7,289 bases of DNA from Sphingomonadaceae bacterium (GTDB lineage Bacteria > Pseudomonadota > Alphaproteobacteria > Sphingomonadales > Sphingomonadaceae), in the NCBI GenBank assembly GCA_947442095.1, contig CANEVG010000177.1, positions 1 to 7,289 of the forward strand, in the 5' to 3' direction. A program made the translations under genes and the position numbers. Below, piece after piece: positions 1-6,444 of this stretch. How positions within the stretch are numbered: position 1 is the stretch's first letter; each line of letters starts with the position of its first letter. Under the pieces are notes generated by a model that was not told the DNA's origin, did no database searches, and saw nothing but the letters and a program-made list of their open reading frames with translations.

Positions 1-7
1 CGGTGTG

Positions 8-337
8 ATGATCCTGCTGTTCCTCCTGTTCGGCATCGGATTGCCCATGCTCCTTGGCTTCTGCCTTGGCCGGTGGCGGCCCCATTGGGAGAGGCGCAGG
101 ATCATCTTGTTCGCCAGCCTGCCGTTCCCGGCGCTGATCGCCATACCGTCGCTGTTTCTGATCGTCACTACGCTGCTCACACCCAGCAGCGAATGCGGCA
201 CCGATGCCTGCGGCGTGGCGATCGGGTTCGGACTAATGGGGCCGGCCGCTGCGGCCTTGCTTACCGGCGTGGGCATTGCCATGGCATGGGCCGGGCTGGC
301 GCTGGCGCGCCGTGCCCCCCAAAGCGAACCTGTCTGA
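8..337 (+). CDS. Small three-helix membrane protein of unknown function
   Basis: I do not recognise this protein of about 109 residues. It has three hydrophobic segments, near residues 1-20, 32-55 and 69-100. A strongly basic loop (RWRPHWERRR, residues 22-31) lies between the first two, and two arginines follow the last. By the positive-inside rule the basic loop and C-terminus are cytoplasmic, which puts the loop at 57-68 outside. That loop carries two cysteines (C63 and C68 in ECGTDACG) that could form a disulfide. I chose the ATG at 8; a GTG directly before it (5) is also possible. The reading frame stays open to the window edge, so the true start could lie upstream, and no ribosome binding site can be judged. 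The gene ends 103 bases before the C13 peptidase gene on the same strand. That a protein is made here is fairly likely; its role is unknown. Confidence 0.6.
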   Translation: MILLFLLFGIGLPMLLGFCLGRWRPHWERRRIILFASLPFPALIAIPSLFLIVTTLLTPSSECGTDACGVAIGFGLMGPAAAALLTGVGIAMAWAGLALARRAPQSEPV

Positions 338-440
338 ACCCTTCGAATGATTGACCCCTTCGCTGTTGTCCCATGCCCTGCGGCAGGGTTCGGGACGCGA
401 GGCAAAGCTATCTTAAGGCGCCGAGGTTAATCCAGCGAGC
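338..440. other. Intergenic gap before the C13 peptidase gene
   Basis: This 103-base gap separates the small membrane protein from the peptidase gene. It contains a minor hairpin (CCCTG-CGG-CAGGG, 376-388) with no T-run after it, so it is unlikely to terminate transcription. A TTGACC at 351-356 resembles a -35 box, but no good -10 box lies at the right distance; TATCTT at 409-414 lacks a matching -35. I do not call a promoter. The sequence just before the ATG at 441 has no clear Shine-Dalgarno motif. Confidence 0.5.
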
Positions 441-1757
441 ATGGTCAACCCGTCCATCCGTTCGCTCCCCGGCGTCGCCGTGCGTTTGCTCACGCTCCAG
501 CGAGTAAGCCTTCGGCAACTGCCAGGTGATCCGCGCGCGGTTGCTGTGCTCTGGCTTGGAGCTTATCTCGCAATCAAGCTAGTCAGCCCCGACCGGGCCT
601 ATTGGTACTACGAGCTTGCCCGTCCACTGGCGCAGCTCGGCCTTTCTGTCATGGCAGGCCTCTTGGCTGCCGGGCTGCTTGGCAAGAACGGGGATGCGCT
701 GCGCTTTGCGTTCGGGTTCCTTCTGATCACTGCGACCGGGCTGCTGCTCCAGGCCGCGTACGATCAACTGGTACCCGAAGACTGGCCTGATGATCCCTTG
801 CGGGATCTCCTCTTGCCCGCTTGGGGCGTGATCGCAGCAGTGCGGCTGGTTGTCGCATCATCCGGCTGGAGCCGCACTGCTGAAAAGGTCCGTGTCGGCC
901 TTGCCACTGCGCTGATCCTCGCTGCATCGCTGGCTTGGCGTCAGGGGGAGAGCGCGCTCATCCGCTACGCTGCGGAGCGCGAGGGCACCCCGCGTCCGCC
1001 AGAGATCGATGCTGAGCAATTGTGGACTACGCAGCCTGCGTTGCTCTCTGCTGCGTTGGCAAGGCTGCCAGAGCGCGCCGCCGCTGCGCCGAGGACTTAC
1101 GTGGTAGGTGTTGCCGCTGGCGGGATGCAGCGGATTTTCGGACGCGAGGTCGCCAAGGCGGGCGATGTGCTCCGCGAGCGGTTCGGATCCGCCAGCGACG
1201 TTGCCATCCTTTCGAACAGCACGGATGATCTAAGCCGCTTGCCGATGGCCAATCGCACCAATCTGACCGCAGTGCTCGGCGAGATCGGCCGGCGTGCCCA
1301 TCCGCAACGTGATCTCGTAGTGCTCTACCTCGCCTCGCACGGCAGCCGCGAGGGCGAACTTTCGACCGGATTGCCAGACTACACCAGACTGCAGCCGATC
1401 ACCGCTCGCATCCTTGCCGATGCCCTGCGGAATGCCCGCATCGGGCGCCGCATGGTCGTGGTCTCAGCTTGCTACTCAGGCAGCTGGATCAAGCCCCTCG
1501 CGTCGCCTGATGCGATCCTGCTCACAGCCAGCGCTGCTGAGCGCAATTCATTTGGCTGCGATGACCAGCGCGATACGACCGTTTTTGGGGAGGCTTTCAT
1601 CCGCAGAATGGGAGAGCACGGCACGTCCCTGCAAGGTGCGTTCGCCTCTGTTCGAGCCGATGTTAACGAGGAGGAGGCGAAGAGCGGCGAAGCGCGTTCG
1701 CTTCCTCAGAGCTATGTCGGCACCAACATGCAGGCGCTATGGTCTGGCCGGGATTGA
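441..1757 (+). CDS. Membrane-anchored C13 family (legumain-like) cysteine peptidase
   Basis: This 438-residue protein combines a polytopic membrane N-terminus with a caspase-like C13 peptidase domain. Hydrophobic segments lie near residues 32-48, 62-80, 87-108, 121-140 and 150-167. The catalytic domain runs from about 215 to the end. It shows the family dyad: a histidine in LYLASHG (H300) after a hydrophobic strand, and a cysteine in VVVSACYSG (C344). Family C13 includes legumain, an asparaginyl endopeptidase, and the GPI-transamidase subunit Gpi8, so Asn-directed cleavage or transfer is possible but not shown. Basic residues before the first helix and in the 141-151 loop, and an acidic 113-122 loop, suggest the N-terminus is inside and the catalytic domain periplasmic. 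The ATG at 441 has only a weak ribosome binding site. trmD follows 36 bases later with no terminator between, so cotranscription is likely. Codon choice looks less GC-biased at third positions than in rplS or asd (a qualitative impression). Confidence 0.85.
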   Translation: MVNPSIRSLPGVAVRLLTLQRVSLRQLPGDPRAVAVLWLGAYLAIKLVSPDRAYWYYELARPLAQLGLSVMAGLLAAGLLGKNGDALRFAFGFLLITATGLLLQAAYDQLVPEDWPDDPLRDLLLPAWGVIAAVRLVVASSGWSRTAEKVRVGLATALILAASLAWRQGESALIRYAAEREGTPRPPEIDAEQLWTTQPALLSAALARLPERAAAAPRTYVVGVAAGGMQRIFGREVAKAGDVLRERFGSASDVAILSNSTDDLSRLPMANRTNLTAVLGEIGRRAHPQRDLVVLYLASHGSREGELSTGLPDYTRLQPITARILADALRNARIGRRMVVVSACYSGSWIKPLASPDAILLTASAAERNSFGCDDQRDTTVFGEAFIRRMGEHGTSLQGAFASVRADVNEEEAKSGEARSLPQSYVGTNMQALWSGRD

Positions 1758-1769
1758 ATTGACGGTCGG

Positions 1770-1787
1770 CCTCCTTTGTTGAAGGGG
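1770..1787 (+). promoter_or_regulatory. Possible hairpin masking the trmD ribosome binding site
   Basis: CCTCCTTT at 1770-1777 matches the anti-Shine-Dalgarno core at the 3' end of 16S rRNA. It lies just ahead of the trmD Shine-Dalgarno AAGGGG (1782-1787). CTCCTT (1771-1776) can pair with AAGGGG (one T-G wobble) around a five-base loop TGTTG, which would bury the whole ribosome binding site. The pairing is visible in the sequence; that it lowers or controls trmD translation is inference. Confidence 0.45.
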
Positions 1788-1793
1788 AATGGT

Positions 1794-2534
1794 ATGACCT
1801 TCATCGCCACCGTCCTCACGCTCTATCCGGAGATGTTCCCCGGCCCGCTGGGTGTGTCGCTGGCAGGCCGCGCACTTGAAGCCGGGACGTGGGCGATCGA
1901 TGCCGTCCAGACCCGCGATTTCGCCGCCGACAAGCACCGCACGGTGGACGATACGCCCGCGGGCGGTGGGGCGGGGATGGTGCTGCGCGTCGATGTGTTG
2001 GCAGCGGCGGTGGACCATGCGCGGCAGAACCTGGCAGACCGCCCCATCATCGCGCTCACCCCGCGCGGCAAACCGCTCACTCAGGCCCGCGTTCGCGAAC
2101 TCGCGAGCGGCCCCGGTGTCATCTTGTTGTGCGGCCGGTTCGAAGGTTTCGACGAGCGAATCTTCGAAGGGCGGAGCGTCGAGGAAGTCTCCGTCGGCGA
2201 TATCGTGCTATCGGGCGGAGAGCCTGCGGCGCTCATGCTGCTCGATGCTTGCATTCGGCTGCTTCCCGGCGTAATGGGCGCGGCTTCCAGTGGGACCGAA
2301 GAGTCGTTCGAGAACGGCCTCCTTGAGTATCCGCACTATACCCGGCCCGCCATTTGGGAAGGGCGCACGATCCCTGAAGTGCTGCGATCGGGGGATCATG
2401 CGAAAATCGCCCAGTGGCGGAAACGCCGGTCTGAGGACGATACCCGGTCACGCAGGCCGGACCTTTGGGAGCGCCATATTGGCGCTCGGGTCCAGTCTGC
2501 CTCTGGCGCGCAGCATGAAGTGCAGGACGAATGA
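1794..2534 (+). CDS. trmD: tRNA (guanine-N1-)-methyltransferase TrmD
   Basis: TrmD uses S-adenosylmethionine to methylate N1 of G37, next to the anticodon in tRNAs reading codons such as CUN, CCN and CGG, which prevents +1 frameshifting. It is a cytoplasmic dimer with a trefoil-knot (SPOUT) fold. The 246-residue length is normal. Family motifs are clear: LTPRGKPLTQ (88-97), LLCGRFEGFDER (111-122), VGDIVLSGGE (134-143), the conserved arginine R155 before LPGVMG, and EYPHYTRP (178-185). The residue aligned with the catalytic aspartate (D169 in E. coli) is a glutamate here, E170 in GTEESF. The ATG at 1794 is preceded by AAGGGG with a six-base gap; TTG codons at 1776 and 1779 lie upstream of that site and are rejected. 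rplS follows after one base, as in the classical trmD operon, while rpsP and rimM are not visible upstream. A small hairpin may mask its ribosome binding site. Confidence 0.97.
   Translation: MTFIATVLTLYPEMFPGPLGVSLAGRALEAGTWAIDAVQTRDFAADKHRTVDDTPAGGGAGMVLRVDVLAAAVDHARQNLADRPIIALTPRGKPLTQARVRELASGPGVILLCGRFEGFDERIFEGRSVEEVSVGDIVLSGGEPAALMLLDACIRLLPGVMGAASSGTEESFENGLLEYPHYTRPAIWEGRTIPEVLRSGDHAKIAQWRKRRSEDDTRSRRPDLWERHIGARVQSASGAQHEVQDE
2469..2487 (+). repeat. Perfect 8-bp inverted repeat inside the trmD 3' end
   Basis: GAGCGCCA (2469-2476) and TGGCGCTC (2480-2487) are exact reverse complements around TAT, giving a stable predicted mRNA hairpin. It lies in the last codons of trmD, 48 bases before the rplS start. 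No T-run follows, so it is not an intrinsic terminator. It might be a processing or stability element for the rplS part of the message, or chance in GC-rich coding sequence. Confidence 0.4.
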
Positions 2535-2535
2535 A

Positions 2536-2919
2536 ATGAATATCATCCAGCAGCTTGAGGCTGAAGCCATCGCCGAGTTCAAGGCGAAGAAGACCATTCC
2601 CGAATTCCGCGCAGGCGATACCGTGCGCGTTGGCGTGCGCGTCGTTGAAGGCGAGCGCACCCGCGTTCAGGCCTACGAAGGCGTGTGCATCGCCCGTTCG
2701 AACCGCGGCCTCGGCTCCAACTTCACCGTGCGCAAGATGTCGTTCGGCGAAGGCGTGGAGCGCGTGTTCCCGCTCTACTCGCCCAACATTGACAGCATTA
2801 CCGTGGTCCGCCGCGGTGTGGTGCGTCGGGCCAAGCTCTATTACCTGCGTGGCCGCACCGGCAAATCGGCACGTATTGCCGAGCGCAAGGTGAACCGCAC
2901 AACCACCGCGGAAAGCTGA
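2536..2919 (+). CDS. rplS: 50S ribosomal protein L19
   Basis: L19 is a structural protein of the large ribosomal subunit, located at the interface with the 30S subunit. The 127-residue product is close to the usual family length (about 115-130). It shows family landmarks: IIQQLEAE at the N-terminus, PEFRAGDTVRVGVRV (24-38), YEGVCIARSNRG, FTVRKMSFGEGVERVFPLYSP, and the basic C-terminal RRAKLYYLRGRTGKSARI. The ATG at 2536 has AGGA (2524-2527) eight bases upstream. An in-frame ATG at 2515 would add seven atypical residues and is rejected. The trmD stop and this start are separated by one base (TGA-A-ATG), so translational coupling or reinitiation is likely. The strong terminator downstream marks the operon end. 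Codon choice is GC-biased, as expected of a highly expressed gene. Confidence 0.97.
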   Translation: MNIIQQLEAEAIAEFKAKKTIPEFRAGDTVRVGVRVVEGERTRVQAYEGVCIARSNRGLGSNFTVRKMSFGEGVERVFPLYSPNIDSITVVRRGVVRRAKLYYLRGRTGKSARIAERKVNRTTTAES

Positions 2920-2948
2920 TACAGGGACGGGCCCTAGTCTGATACAGG
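2916..2948 (+). repeat. Short direct repeat spanning the rplS stop codon
   Basis: CTGATACAGG occurs at 2916-2925, where its TGA is the rplS stop, and again at 2939-2948, 23 bases later. The second copy is in another frame, so it is not a backup stop for the same frame. It could be a small local duplication or chance. Confidence 0.4.
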
Positions 2949-2982
2949 CAGCCCCTCGCCCAAGGGCACATTCACGTGCTTC

Positions 2983-3020
2983 AAGAGGCGCCCTGGCAAC
3001 CACGCCGGGGTGCCTCTTTT
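2983..3020 (+). terminator. Strong intrinsic terminator after rplS
   Basis: Positions 2983-2997 pair with 3004-3018 to make a 15-bp stem (13 Watson-Crick pairs, G-T wobbles at 2990/3011 and 2994/3007). The loop is AACCAC. The 3' arm runs into TTTT (3017-3020) and then CGTTT. This is a textbook rho-independent terminator closing the trmD-rplS transcription unit. It ends only 41 bases before the start codon chosen for the next gene. Confidence 0.92.
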
Positions 3021-3061
3021 CGTTTCCGCTCCTCTCTTTCGCGCCAAGGACGATGGCCCCC

Positions 3062-5332
3062 ATGCGAATGCTGACCTGTCTGCCTGTCCGCGTTCTGATT
3101 GCCAGCGCGATGATCGTTGCCGCCCCCGCACTTGCTGCCGAAGCCGAGGACAAGACCGTGACCGCACCGCAAGACCTTTCAGTGCTCACGCTCGAGCGCG
3201 TCTTCGCCAGCCCCGGTCTCGCTGGCCCGGTGCCGCGCGGGGTCAAGCTTTCGCCCGATGGCCGCTATGTCACCGTGCTACAGGGCCGGGCCGATGACCG
3301 CGAGCGCTATGATCTGTGGGGTTTCGACCGCAAAGCCGGCAACTGGCGGATGCTGGTGGATTCGCTCAAGCTTTCCTCTGGGCGTGAGCTTTCCGAAGTG
3401 GAGAAGATGCAGCGCGAGCGCCAACGGATCGGCGATCTCAAGGGCATCGTGAGTTATGAATGGGCGCCGGACAGCAAGGCCGTGCTGGTGCCGGTCGATG
3501 GCGATCTGTTCCTTGCAGGCCTCGATGGAACCGTGCGCAAGATCGCGGGCACCAAGGGCGGTGAGCTTGACCCCTCGCTCAGCCCCAAGGGCAACCGCAT
3601 CGCCTTTGTGCGGGATCAGCGGCTGTTTGTCGGGCCGGTGGACGGGTCCGTCCTGCCGCAAGCCGTAACGCCTGAAGAGCCTGCCGCGACCGTCCACTGG
3701 GGTGAGGCCGAGTTCGTAGCGCAAGAGGAAATGAACCGCTTCAAGGGCTTCTGGTGGGCACCCGACGAGAGCCGCCTTGCAGTCCAACGCTTCGACGAAG
3801 CCGGGGTTGGCACTGTCACCCGCGCGGCCATCGGCGCGGAAGGCACCAAGACCTTCGAGCAGCGCTATCCCATCGCAGGCAGCGCCAATGCCGTGGTCTC
3901 GCTCTGGGTGATCGGCGCAGACGGGCGGAGCAAGGTCGAAGTCGATCTGGGTCCTGACAAGGACATCTACCTCGCCCGCGTCGATTGGGCAGCAAACGGC
4001 AAGACACTCTACGTCCAGCGCGAGAACCGCGCGCAGACCCGGCTGGACATGCTCGCCGTCGATCCCGCAACCGGCAAGGCCTCGGTGCTGTTCACCGAGG
4101 AGGCCGCCAAGGACAGCTGGATCAACTTGTCCGATGCTTATCGCTTCCTCAGCGATGGCAGCCTGATCTGGAGTTCGGAGCGCGACGGCTTCCGGCACCT
4201 CTATCACTTCAAGGGCGGGCAGTGGACGCAGCTGACGAAAGGGCCTTGGGTCGTCACCGATCTGCTCGGGGTGGACGAGAAGGCTGGCCGCGTGACCTTT
4301 GCGGGGAGCCGCGACGATGTGCTTGCAGGTCAGGTCTATGCGCTTGATCTGAAGGCGCCTGAGCTGGCCGAGCGCCTAACCGATCTTGCCTACGCCAACA
4401 ATGCCGCGATGGACCGCAAGGGCCGAACGCTTCTCATAACCCGCAGCGCTGACGCGCAGCCGCCGCAGTCCTATCTCGCCGATGCCACCGGCAAGCGCCT
4501 CACGTGGATCGAAGAAAATCGCGTTGAGGGCGCGCATCCTTATGCGCCGCACCTCACCAGCCACCAGTCCGCGCAGTTCGGCACGATACCGGCTACAGAC
4601 GGCACTCCGCTCCACTGGATGATGATCACCCCGCCGCTGGAGCCGGGCAAGCGCTACCCGGTGTTTTCCTACCACTACGGCGGCCCGCACGCGCAGGTCG
4701 TGAACAAGGGCTGGCAGGGCGCGCTAGCGCAGGCCATCGTGGACAAGGGTTACATCTACTTTGCCATCGACAACCGCGGCTCTGACAATCGCGGTGTGAC
4801 GTTCGAAACCGCGATTGCCCGCGCGATGGGCTCGGTCGAAGTGGAGGATCAGCTTGCAGGCGCGCGCTATCTGAAGAGCCTGCCCTACGTCGATCCGAAG
4901 CGCGTCAGCACGTTCGGATGGTCCTATGGCGGTTACATGACCATCAAGATGCTCGAAGCGCACCCGGGTGAATGGGCTGCAGGCATCGCCGTTGCCCCCG
5001 TCACGCGCTGGCAACTCTATGATACGCACTATACCGAGCGCTATCTCGGCGATCCGACCAAGGAGCCCAAGGTTTACGAGGGTTCCAACGCGCTGGCAGA
5101 CAGCGCAAAGATCAGCGACCCATTGCTGCTCGTCCACGGCATGGCCGATGACAACGTGGTGTTCGAAAACTCCACCGCGCTCATCGCCAAGCTGCAGGCC
5201 GAAGCCGTGCCGTTCGAAATGATGCTCTATCCCGGCTACACGCACCGCATCAGCGGGCCTAAGGTGAGCAAGCATCTCTATGAAACCATGTTTCGCTTTC
5301 TTGACCGCAATGGGGTCGGGACGGGCAAGTAA
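3062..5332 (+). CDS. Secreted dipeptidyl peptidase IV (S9B prolyl oligopeptidase family)
   Basis: This serine peptidase removes N-terminal X-Pro or X-Ala dipeptides from peptides and probably acts in the periplasm or outside the cell. In the 756-residue form, residues 1-25 are a signal peptide (basic start, hydrophobic core, APALA cleavage site). A beta-propeller region spans roughly 40-500 and includes the substrate-anchoring double glutamate E222/E223 in VAQEEMNRF. The alpha/beta-hydrolase domain starts near 505. It holds Y539 in HYGGP (oxyanion tyrosine), the nucleophile S621 in GWSYGG, D696 in HGMADDNV and H728 in GYTHR, so the triad is complete. AAGGA (3046-3050) lies 11 bases before the ATG at 3062 but only two before an in-frame ATG at 3053, so I prefer 3062; 3053 stays possible and would add three residues. 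The gene lies just after a terminator and 38 bases before asd, with which it is probably cotranscribed. No functional link to asd is evident. Confidence 0.93.
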   Translation: MRMLTCLPVRVLIASAMIVAAPALAAEAEDKTVTAPQDLSVLTLERVFASPGLAGPVPRGVKLSPDGRYVTVLQGRADDRERYDLWGFDRKAGNWRMLVDSLKLSSGRELSEVEKMQRERQRIGDLKGIVSYEWAPDSKAVLVPVDGDLFLAGLDGTVRKIAGTKGGELDPSLSPKGNRIAFVRDQRLFVGPVDGSVLPQAVTPEEPAATVHWGEAEFVAQEEMNRFKGFWWAPDESRLAVQRFDEAGVGTVTRAAIGAEGTKTFEQRYPIAGSANAVVSLWVIGADGRSKVEVDLGPDKDIYLARVDWAANGKTLYVQRENRAQTRLDMLAVDPATGKASVLFTEEAAKDSWINLSDAYRFLSDGSLIWSSERDGFRHLYHFKGGQWTQLTKGPWVVTDLLGVDEKAGRVTFAGSRDDVLAGQVYALDLKAPELAERLTDLAYANNAAMDRKGRTLLITRSADAQPPQSYLADATGKRLTWIEENRVEGAHPYAPHLTSHQSAQFGTIPATDGTPLHWMMITPPLEPGKRYPVFSYHYGGPHAQVVNKGWQGALAQAIVDKGYIYFAIDNRGSDNRGVTFETAIARAMGSVEVEDQLAGARYLKSLPYVDPKRVSTFGWSYGGYMTIKMLEAHPGEWAAGIAVAPVTRWQLYDTHYTERYLGDPTKEPKVYEGSNALADSAKISDPLLLVHGMADDNVVFENSTALIAKLQAEAVPFEMMLYPGYTHRISGPKVSKHLYETMFRFLDRNGVGTGK

Positions 5333-5358
5333 CACGTCAGGGGCCGCAGGGCCGCCGC

Positions 5359-5364
5359 AAGGAG
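5359..5364 (+). promoter_or_regulatory. Strong Shine-Dalgarno site for asd
   Basis: AAGGAG lies six bases before the asd ATG at 5371. It is the best ribosome binding site in the window and fixes the start. The 38-base gap after the peptidase gene shows no terminator, so asd probably relies at least partly on readthrough from upstream. Confidence 0.85.
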
Positions 5365-5370
5365 AGTGCA

Positions 5371-6396
5371 ATGGGTTACCGGGTAGTGGTCGCAGGCGCG
5401 ACCGGCAATGTCGGGCGCGAGATGCTTAACATCCTCGCTGAGCGCGAGTTCCCGATCGACGAGATCGCGGCGCTGGCTTCGGGCCGCTCGCACGGCATCG
5501 AGGTCGAATACGGCGAGACCGGGCGGATGATCAAGGTGCAGAACATCGAGCACTTCGATTTCACCGGCTGGGATATTGCGCTCTTCGCCATCGGCTCCAC
5601 GCCCACCAAAGTCTATGCGCCCAAGGCGGCAGCCGCCGGCTGCGTGGTGATCGACAACTCGTCGCTCTACCGCATGGACCCGGACGTGCCGCTGATCGTG
5701 CCCGAAGTGAACCCGGACGCGATCGACGGCTACAAGGCGCGCAACATCATCGCCAACCCCAATTGCTCGACCGCGCAGATGGTCGTGGCCCTGAAGCCGC
5801 TCCACGATGCCGCGAAGATCAAGCGCGTCGTCGTCGCGACCTACCAGTCGGTTTCGGGCGCGGGCAAAGAAGGCATGGACGAGCTGTTCGAGCAGAGCCG
5901 CGCGATCTTCGTCGGCGATTCCGTCGAGGTGCGCAAGTTCACCAAGCAGATCGCCTTCAACGTGATCCCGCATATCGACAGCTTCCTCGATGACGGCTCG
6001 ACCAAGGAAGAGTGGAAGATGGTCGCCGAGACCAAGAAGATCCTCGATAGCAAGATCAAGGTGACCGCGACCTGCGTGCGCGTGCCCGTGTTTGTCGGCC
6101 ACTCCGAAGCGATCAACATCGAGTTCGAGAACGAGATATCGGCGAAGCAGGCGCAGGACATATTGCGCGAGGCCCCTGGCGTCATGCTGATCGACAAGCG
6201 CGAGGACGCTGGCTACGTGACACCGATCGAATGCGTGGGCGATTACGCCACCTTCGTCTCGCGCGTGCGCGAAGACCCTACCGTCGACAGCGGCCTCTCG
6301 CTGTGGTGCGTGTCCGACAACTTGCGCAAGGGCGCGGCGCTCAACGCGGTGCAGATCGCCGAGCTGCTTGGCCGCCGCCATCTGAAGAAGGGCTGA
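5371..6396 (+). CDS. asd: Aspartate-semialdehyde dehydrogenase
   Basis: This cytoplasmic enzyme reduces L-aspartyl-4-phosphate with NADPH to aspartate semialdehyde. The product is the branch point to lysine and diaminopimelate on one side and threonine, methionine and isoleucine on the other. The 341-residue length is typical. An N-terminal Rossmann motif is clear (VAGATGNVGREML, 7-19), followed by the ASGRSHG loop (37-42). The catalytic cysteine is C132 in NPNCSTAQ. The substrate-binding arginine R237 and acid-base histidine H244 sit in CVRVPVFVGHSEA; their seven-residue spacing equals that of R267 and H274 in the E. coli enzyme. The SVSGAGKEGMDEL-like segment (160-172) is also characteristic. 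The start is fixed by AAGGAG six bases upstream. The gene faces a convergent gene across a bidirectional terminator. Nothing suggests damage or transfer. Confidence 0.97.
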   Translation: MGYRVVVAGATGNVGREMLNILAEREFPIDEIAALASGRSHGIEVEYGETGRMIKVQNIEHFDFTGWDIALFAIGSTPTKVYAPKAAAAGCVVIDNSSLYRMDPDVPLIVPEVNPDAIDGYKARNIIANPNCSTAQMVVALKPLHDAAKIKRVVVATYQSVSGAGKEGMDELFEQSRAIFVGDSVEVRKFTKQIAFNVIPHIDSFLDDGSTKEEWKMVAETKKILDSKIKVTATCVRVPVFVGHSEAINIEFENEISAKQAQDILREAPGVMLIDKREDAGYVTPIECVGDYATFVSRVREDPTVDSGLSLWCVSDNLRKGAALNAVQIAELLGRRHLKKG

Positions 6397-6405
6397 GGGC
6401 GAGCA

Positions 6406-6437
6406 AAAACCCCCGCCCCTGAAGGGGAGAGGGTTTT
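6406..6437. terminator. Bidirectional terminator between convergent genes
   Basis: AAAACCC (6406-6412) pairs with GGGTTTT (6431-6437), and CCCC (6416-6419) pairs with GGGG (6424-6427) around TGAA, with a 3x3 internal loop between. On the plus strand the hairpin ends in TTTT; on the minus strand it ends in five Ts (complement of 6405-6409). It can therefore stop both asd and the opposing gene. The minus-strand gene ends eight bases away at 6445. Confidence 0.8.
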
Positions 6438-6444
6438 CAGCAGC

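Noticed and set aside
351..379. TTGACC as a promoter for the C13 peptidase gene
   Set aside because: The hexamer at the expected -10 position (TGCCCT) does not resemble a -10 box.
376..388. Hairpin CCCTG-CGG-CAGGG as a terminator of the first gene
   Set aside because: The stem is only five pairs with a three-base loop, and no T-run follows.
1776..1793. Upstream TTG start for trmD
   Set aside because: It precedes the Shine-Dalgarno site; the ATG at 1794 has correct spacing and gives the usual N-terminus.
2515..2535. In-frame upstream ATG for rplS
   Set aside because: It overlaps the trmD end, lacks a ribosome binding site and adds residues not typical of L19.
2233..3246. Minus-strand reading frame (337 codons) across the trmD end, rplS and the peptidase start
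   Set aside because: It runs opposite three confident features including a terminator, and has no domain-like pattern.
3278..4207. Minus-strand reading frame (309 codons) opposite the dipeptidyl peptidase
   Set aside because: Antisense shadow of a gene with a complete catalytic triad and signal peptide.
5278..6381. Long minus-strand reading frame (367 codons) opposite asd
   Set aside because: It mirrors a clear asd gene, its composition is the Arg/His/Asp-rich kind typical of antisense frames in GC-rich DNA, and it shows no recognisable domain.
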